This document shows, in pieces, positions 58,189-64,000 of a stretch of 64,000 bases of DNA; positions within the stretch are counted from its first letter, which is position 1; each line of letters opens with the position of its first letter. Below the pieces are notes generated by a model, which was given only the letters and a program-made list of their open reading frames with translations, made no database searches and had not been told where the DNA came from. Origin of the DNA: Clytia hemisphaerica (Eukaryota > Cnidaria > Hydrozoa > Leptothecata > Clytiidae); the NCBI GenBank assembly GCA_902728285.1, contig CACVBU010000737.1, positions 1 through 64,000 on the forward strand, read 5' to 3'. The translations under genes were made by a program, and so were the position numbers.

Positions 58189-61100
58189 TTAATCATCGGA
58201 AGAATCTTCAGTATTGGTTTCATCAGAAGAAATGTCACTATCGGTTTCATCTGAAGAAAATTTTTCTCCGTCAACAATCATGACAATCATGAGATTCGTG
58301 GTGCATCTCATGATGGAATTACATGGATGGTCATCAATAATTCCTGTTTCTCCTTTAAAGATGATGAGGATGATGTTACTCCACTCGAAGCCGGAAATAA
58401 GTTCATTGTCAATCAATAAAATGTTTCCGTCTACGAGAAATTGATATGGACTTTCACCTTCATTGAAATCGTTTTTATCTTCTCCATACCTTTTCCATTT
58501 CAATTTCATCTTGTCCAATGTTTGAAGATCATCCTTCTCGTATGGAATATCAGATATCACTAGCACTCCATCGTTCGTGATCTTTCTCATTTCTGTGATG
58601 GCATCTTCAAATGATTTGGAATGGTACGGTTGCTTTCCATTAGGGTGATTCGGTGGTGGAAATACTAAACCTTCTATATAGTACAAAGTTGTTTTTTCTT
58701 CAAAGCTTAATGCCTCTTTTACTATACTTTGACAGTTTCTTAAATTCACGTCAAGTTCATATTTTATGAAATCGTCATACAGCGAAAGATCTTCATCACC
58801 TGATAAAATACGCTGATGACCCAATCCGTTTGATGCAATCCAAATCACCTCAACGTGTTGTTTGACTTTCATTATAATTTCTTTCCATTGATTATAGGTA
58901 ACCTCACACTCATCGATGAATAATGCGTTGATGTGTCTTGTTTGAATCCTCTCCATTAGCTTTTCCATTTGCTCTTTTATTTTCTCTTCATCGAGCTGTT
59001 CGAAAGAAAATATTATTTCAAGTAAATCTCTTCATTTGCATACAAAGGATCATAAAAATCTATTACGGAAAAATGCACGATAAAATTTTAATTGAACTAT
59101 TGTTTCTAACTTTTCTTCAATAATACCGGTAAGCTTAAAACATTTACAGTATTAAGTGTAGATCAGTGCAATATTAGTTTCATTTTTTTAATTCAAAATG
59201 TTTACGTAGTCAGTCTCTCATACAAAAACAGCAAAAGTTTTCTCACTCTAGCAGATTTGAGCGTTTTTTTCGAATGAAAATGACACAATAAGCAAATCAT
59301 AAATCGGTGTTTATAACTTATAGGTTGTAGTCCTTAAACTGTCTCAATTTTCTTTTACTTTTACTTTTTCTTATCAGTTATTCTACGATATCGTTTGTAA
59401 TCAATAAAACAATATATTTTAACATAATTTGCAGGCGATCATTCAATCAAAGCCGTTTTTGTTCAATTAAAATTAGAAAATGATTCAACTTAGATTCAAA
59501 ATGCAACTTACATGGAAGACTCTGTATCCATAAACGTCGACTCCATGTTCTTTTCCCAATTCGTTTTTCAATCTCCACTCAAGAAGGGTTTCTAGATCAT
59601 CACTCCTCTCAATGCCATACATAACACGTCCTTTGTACTTCTTTATTCCACTCAATTGTTTTGCTTTTTCTTGAAGGATGAACGATTTGCCGCATCCGTA
59701 AGGCGCATAAAAGAGGATCTTATTGAATTCAGAAGTGTCTGTCTTCATGATGGGAAGTTGACGCTGACTGTAAAAGAGTATGTTGTCAGTGGTGCAGACG
59801 GTATCGATGGCTTGTGAGATATACTCCACCCAGTTCGACGTCGTAATGGGTGCTGTTTTTGAAGCATGAATTGCAAACACAACGATTCTCAGGAGGTCTT
59901 TAACTTGATTTACTGCTGGGATGAAAGGTATTCCAGAGGGAACGGACGGGTATTTTGCAAGCAAGGGGGATAACCAACATTTCAAATCTGTTTCTTGGTC
60001 AATGTAATGTTGATTGTTAAAAGAAAGGTCGTCCTTTTCAACCAGAATGACTGGATGGTACATCCAGCTTTGTCCCAATTGATCACTCAACCTCTCTTCT
60101 ATCAATTTATGGTATCTATTCAACTGGTCAAAAGCTTTTATAGTTAGTGTCCGTTTGATTTCAACGCCTATGATTAGTTTCTTGGTCCATGAGAAAAGAA
60201 GGACGTCAATCTCCTGATGCATTTTCTTTTGGACATTAGTGAGGAAATTGATGGAACTGAGAATCACAGTATCTTGAAGAACAGGGTCGTCTTTGAGGGA
60301 ATAGAGTTTTTCGAAAAACAAGTGTTCGCCTTTTTCACCCAAATCCGATAGAACTAATCCGAAAAGCCGTTTTATTGTTGGATGAGATGGTGGGTTTTGT
60401 TTGACCAAGTTTTCGACTTCTTTTTTAACATCTTTTAACGTCTGGAAATGAAATTAGGGATTAAAGAAAACTTCACTCTTTGAAAGTGATGGATTCCGTC
60501 CAGGTGTACAAACGAATTCTTTCTTTTACTGAACTATATCAACCTGGAATAAACTGTCAAAAATTGTCGCTGAGGCAAAACCAGTCAAAGTATTCAAAGA
60601 GACAAAAAGATTCGACACAAGACAATCGACAATAATAATCAAGGTCAGCTTTAGAGGCCCTCGTTCACCTAGAACTTTTTTTTACCTTGGGATTTTTATA
60701 AATTTCGAGAAACAAATTGTTACCTTTTTAAGATTTTGTTCCAGTTTTGATCCTGGTGATTTTGAAGCCAATTCTTGAATACATGCTTGGATGAATGTGT
60801 TTTTGTCCTCAGTTGTTGATGGTAGAGTTATATTGACTGTTTCCAACTCTTTGACCATTAGATACTTGATCTTTACATTAAGAATCCAATTGCTGAATTC
60901 TTTTCCATTGATTTCCTTGTCAGTGTTGTTTTCCTGCAATTCAGAGAAAGCTTGAAGTCCCTTTGTTAACCAATGGCGACAATGGAAGGATTGAAGCTCA
61001 CGTGTGAACCAATGGGCTGGCGAATCCTTCTTCAAATTATCCAAACATTTCTTGAGAGTGTTTATGTCAACAACGTAATCGAGGAGATGTACGGTTGAAT

Positions 61101-61401
61101 CCTTCTTCGTGTATTGGTGTGATTGAAAAACTGGGGGAATAAATATAGGATCGTGGCGATTGGTGTCGAATAATGCTGAATCAGCATACTCTCTTAAGAG
61201 AAGCTGATCAGCGGCAAGAATAGGGTCGTTAAATAACTGACCATTTCCGAGGTTGAACTTTCGGTTTTGTTTGTCGATGGTGGATTGTGCATTTGTCAAT
61301 ATTTGATGATATAATGACGTTCGCGGGGTGCATTTTGATGGATCGATAATCTTCGATTTCAATGCAGCGACTTTCTGTTGAAAATTCAATTGGGATTCCA
61401 T
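58189..61401 (-). CDS. NERD-like nuclease / SF1-helicase-like protein, copy 4 (small frameshift)
   Basis: Exons, right to left: 60724-61401, 59512-60441, and 58189 to about 58994. Nuclease and helicase motifs are all present ([61 protein letters not shown]), with the longest Ser/Asp/Glu tail of the four. Using the acceptor that matches the other copies (at 58995), exon 3 starts LDEE and then meets a stop, because there are two extra bases relative to copy 1 near 58975-58985. An in-frame alternative acceptor (AAAGAG before CAAATGGAAAAG, about 58971) would restore the reading frame with loss of about seven residues. So this copy may be functional or a young pseudogene. Confidence 0.75.
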
Positions 61402-63590
61402 TTTGAATCTGAATAAAAGTTTTACTCGAATTAAAAGTCAAAAAATTGCTCAAAACTTGTAGAAACACACATAAACATCAATGTTTATCAAGTAAAAAAG
61501 CATTTACTTTTCCGCCCTTGTATTACTCAGTGTCATTTGCTTCCATTCAGGGGGTAACAAACAATAAAACAGATCAAAATCGTGATCTTAGATGGAGAGT
61601 TCTTTTACTTTATAATGACTTTGTTGTGGATAAAAGTTCTCTACCTGCATGTTGTCAACTTGTTTTGTTTAAAATAAGCAAAAAAAGATATTGATTATAA
61701 ACCCCCTTTCTTTTTATAAACATAAATAACTAACTTTCTCAAGGTATCTAAGGCATCCTTTGACTCAGAAATATTTGTTTCTTATTTAAGGGGTACATTA
61801 TGACTAGGCGGTTAAGACCATTCGATAAGACGGAGATTTTATTTGCCTTATTAAGAGCTTGTTGTGGATAATAGTTCTCTAGTTGCATGTTTTAAATTGC
61901 ATATTTTGTGAAAATGTATGGCTAAAGACAATTACAATGATTATATAAACCCCCTATCTTATTTTCCTTTTACCAACGTTAATACCAGCTTACTCAAAGT
62001 ATCCAAGGCACCTTTTGACTCTGAATTATCTGTTTCTCCTCGGAGGTAAAGTATTATTTTGAGGACTAGAATTTATGTCAAAGATGGAGATTTTATTTTC
62101 CTCATTAAGACATTGTTGTGGATAAAAGTTCTCTAGCCGCATGTTTTCAACAATTATATAACCCCCTATTATAGTATCTTTCGGTAAACTTTAATACTAC
62201 TGTATTGTATGGATAACTATTCAACTTTAATCTTATAATGCCCTATAATCATTTGTTCCTTATTAAGAGAGTAAAGTATGATTAGGAGGCTTAGAACATT
62301 CCCCAAGGAGGGACATTTCATTTTCCTTATTAAGAATTTGTTGTGGCTGAAAGTTCTCCTACTGCATGTCTCCAACAGTATGTTTTGTCTAAAATGTAAG
62401 ACCAAGGCTATTGAAATGGATAATCTAAATCTGATAAATATACAATACCTTTTATCAAGAGCTATTTCTAAAGGTATCTAACGTGTCTAATTATCGCTAA
62501 GCCCACACATTAATGAATTGATGGAAAAGCTATTAAATGAAGAGATTATCATTTTTTATTTTCCCATCACAGACACTTTAAACTTTGCGAACGTGTCTCG
62601 CCTCTAAGTAGGAAGAACAAAATGTAAAAGGAAAAACTATATAAGAACGTAAGGCTTCGATATGGCCAAAATATTAATAACAGGATAAGAACATTCCAAG
62701 GTTTCACAGACTCTATAACACCAAATTTCTTTGGAAATCAGACAAAAGTAATTCACGGATAAATGAAATAAGAGCATTTCAAGACCATTTTTAAAGAACA
62801 CCCAAAGGCTTCAAAAATTTAGGATGTTCTTTTGAAAAAAACGTGTATATATTAGATGTGCTGTAATTATCTCTTTAAATGGATTGTAATTGCTAAAATA
62901 GTCTTAGACAGTAGTTTTTTTTTAATAAATACATAACCGAATTAACAAAGTTGAAAAATAAAAGTAGCTCTAAAGCACAGAGGAAACTGAAGAAAGTTCT
63001 CATGCGATTAAAAACAAAAAATATTTTTTTGGAAACACATTAAAATTTGTTTCGGTAACGCATCTATTGCCTAACATGAAACGCAATTTGTCTTGTTTTA
63101 AAAGTTTTATTAATAGTTTTATTAATAAATTTCCTTTTCCTCTCAATCATGTTATGAGGAGGTCTATCTGACAAATTCTGCATTACTTAAAATAGACAAA
63201 AAGAACGACAAATTTGATTAAAAACGACAAAAAACCGAAAATTTCAAATCTCATATTTGGCCGTCCACAACCCCGATCGGATTGACTGTACCAACCCTAC
63301 GGATTTAACTACATGTGGTTTAAAAAAATGACAAATTACGCATACGTGTTATTAATGCAGGAATTGCAAGACGAACCTACTGTATGGTTATAACAAAAGC
63401 AGCTTTTTGTTGTAATTGCATGAAAAATATTTTCGTTGCCCTTAGCATAAAGCTTATATGTATTCAACATCTTCGACAGTGGTTTACTTTATTTTGACTT
63501 ATTTTCCTCTTTAAATTCTCCAATGGTGTTTGTGCCGTTGTCTTATCTTTTATATGAGTAATGCAGTTGAGAAACAGATCTGTATATTTA
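61402..63590. repeat. 5' flank of copy 4
   Basis: Homologous to the other 5' flanks up to about 62510, then more diverged; 62510-63450 only partly matches (ACATAACCGAATTAACAAAG near 62930). Landmark repeats of the ~250-bp series at about 61620, 61860, 62115 and 62340. No gene seen. Confidence 0.6.
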
Positions 63591-64000
63591 ACCATACACC
63601 TCTGTATAAGTAACCATACATCCCGGTATAGATGATAATACACCCCTGTATAAGTGATCATACACCCCTGTATAAATGATCGTACATCCCTGTATAAGTG
63701 ACCATACATCCCTGTATAAGTGACCATACACACCCTGTATAAGTGACTATATATCCCTTTATAAATAACCGTACATCCCTGTACAAGTGACCATACATCT
63801 CTGTATAAGTGACCATACACTCCTGTTTAAGTGATCATACCCCGTTTAAGTGACTATATATCCCTTTATAAATAACCGTACATCCCTGTATAAGTGACCA
63901 TACATCTCTGTATAAATGACCATACATCCCTGTATAAGTGACTATATATCCCTTTATAAATAACCGTACATCCCTGTATAAGTGACTATACATCTCTGTA
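63591..64000. repeat. 22-bp minisatellite, unit 4 (runs off the window)
   Basis: Same monomer family. The block AAGTGACTATATATCCCTTT followed by ATAAATAACCGTACATCCC recurs at about 63740, 63850 and 63938, a ~100-bp higher-order repeat. Continues past the right edge, so its length is unknown. Confidence 0.9.

Overview
AT-rich eukaryotic nuclear DNA, almost certainly from an invertebrate animal. Genes have GT-AG introns, a vertebrate/plant-like ETHE1 (persulfide dioxygenase) gene is present in pieces, a HECT-type ubiquitin ligase gene is present, and most of the sequence is transposons and tandem repeats. I cannot name the species; the mix of gene families and MITE-rich, AT-rich DNA would fit a cnidarian or another marine invertebrate, but this is inference.

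The backbone is a tandem segmental duplication seen as four units. Each unit reads, left to right: (a) a three-exon minus-strand gene for a protein with an unrecognised N-terminal region, a NERD-like PD-(D/E)XK nuclease domain and an SF1-helicase-like ATPase (copies at 3786-6777, 15128-18368, 41464-45699, 58189-61401); (b) about 2 kb of its 5' flank, made partly of degenerate ~250-bp repeats; (c) a 22-bp minisatellite (8787-10497, 20091-21340, 48022-49906, 63591 to the edge); (d) a conserved spacer; (e) the 3' end of an ETHE1 gene on the plus strand (last exon only at 12342; last three exons at 24239-25379 and 53475-54789); (f) a spacer leading to the next nuclease-helicase gene. Copies 2 and 3 of the nuclease-helicase look intact (about 811 and 789 aa). 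Copy 1 is a pseudogene. Copy 4 has a small frameshift at the start of exon 3 unless a nearby alternative acceptor is used.

Because the units are paralogous, each one supplies the empty site for insertions in the others. This exposes many unit-specific transposons with clear terminal inverted repeats (TIRs) and target-site duplications (TSDs): TA, 5 bp, 6 bp, 7 bp and 8 bp. The largest is a nested block at 27447-40183 that interrupts unit 2. Its core is a 10,157-bp element (29803-39959) with a perfect 6-bp TSD (GTTAAG) and long TIRs containing 18-bp palindromic subrepeats. It carries a four-exon minus-strand gene for a probable SAM-like/HECT E3 ubiquitin ligase and no visible transposase.

The two observations most worth follow-up are the tandem-amplified nuclease-helicase family with its linked minisatellite, and the HECT-ligase-carrying transposon.
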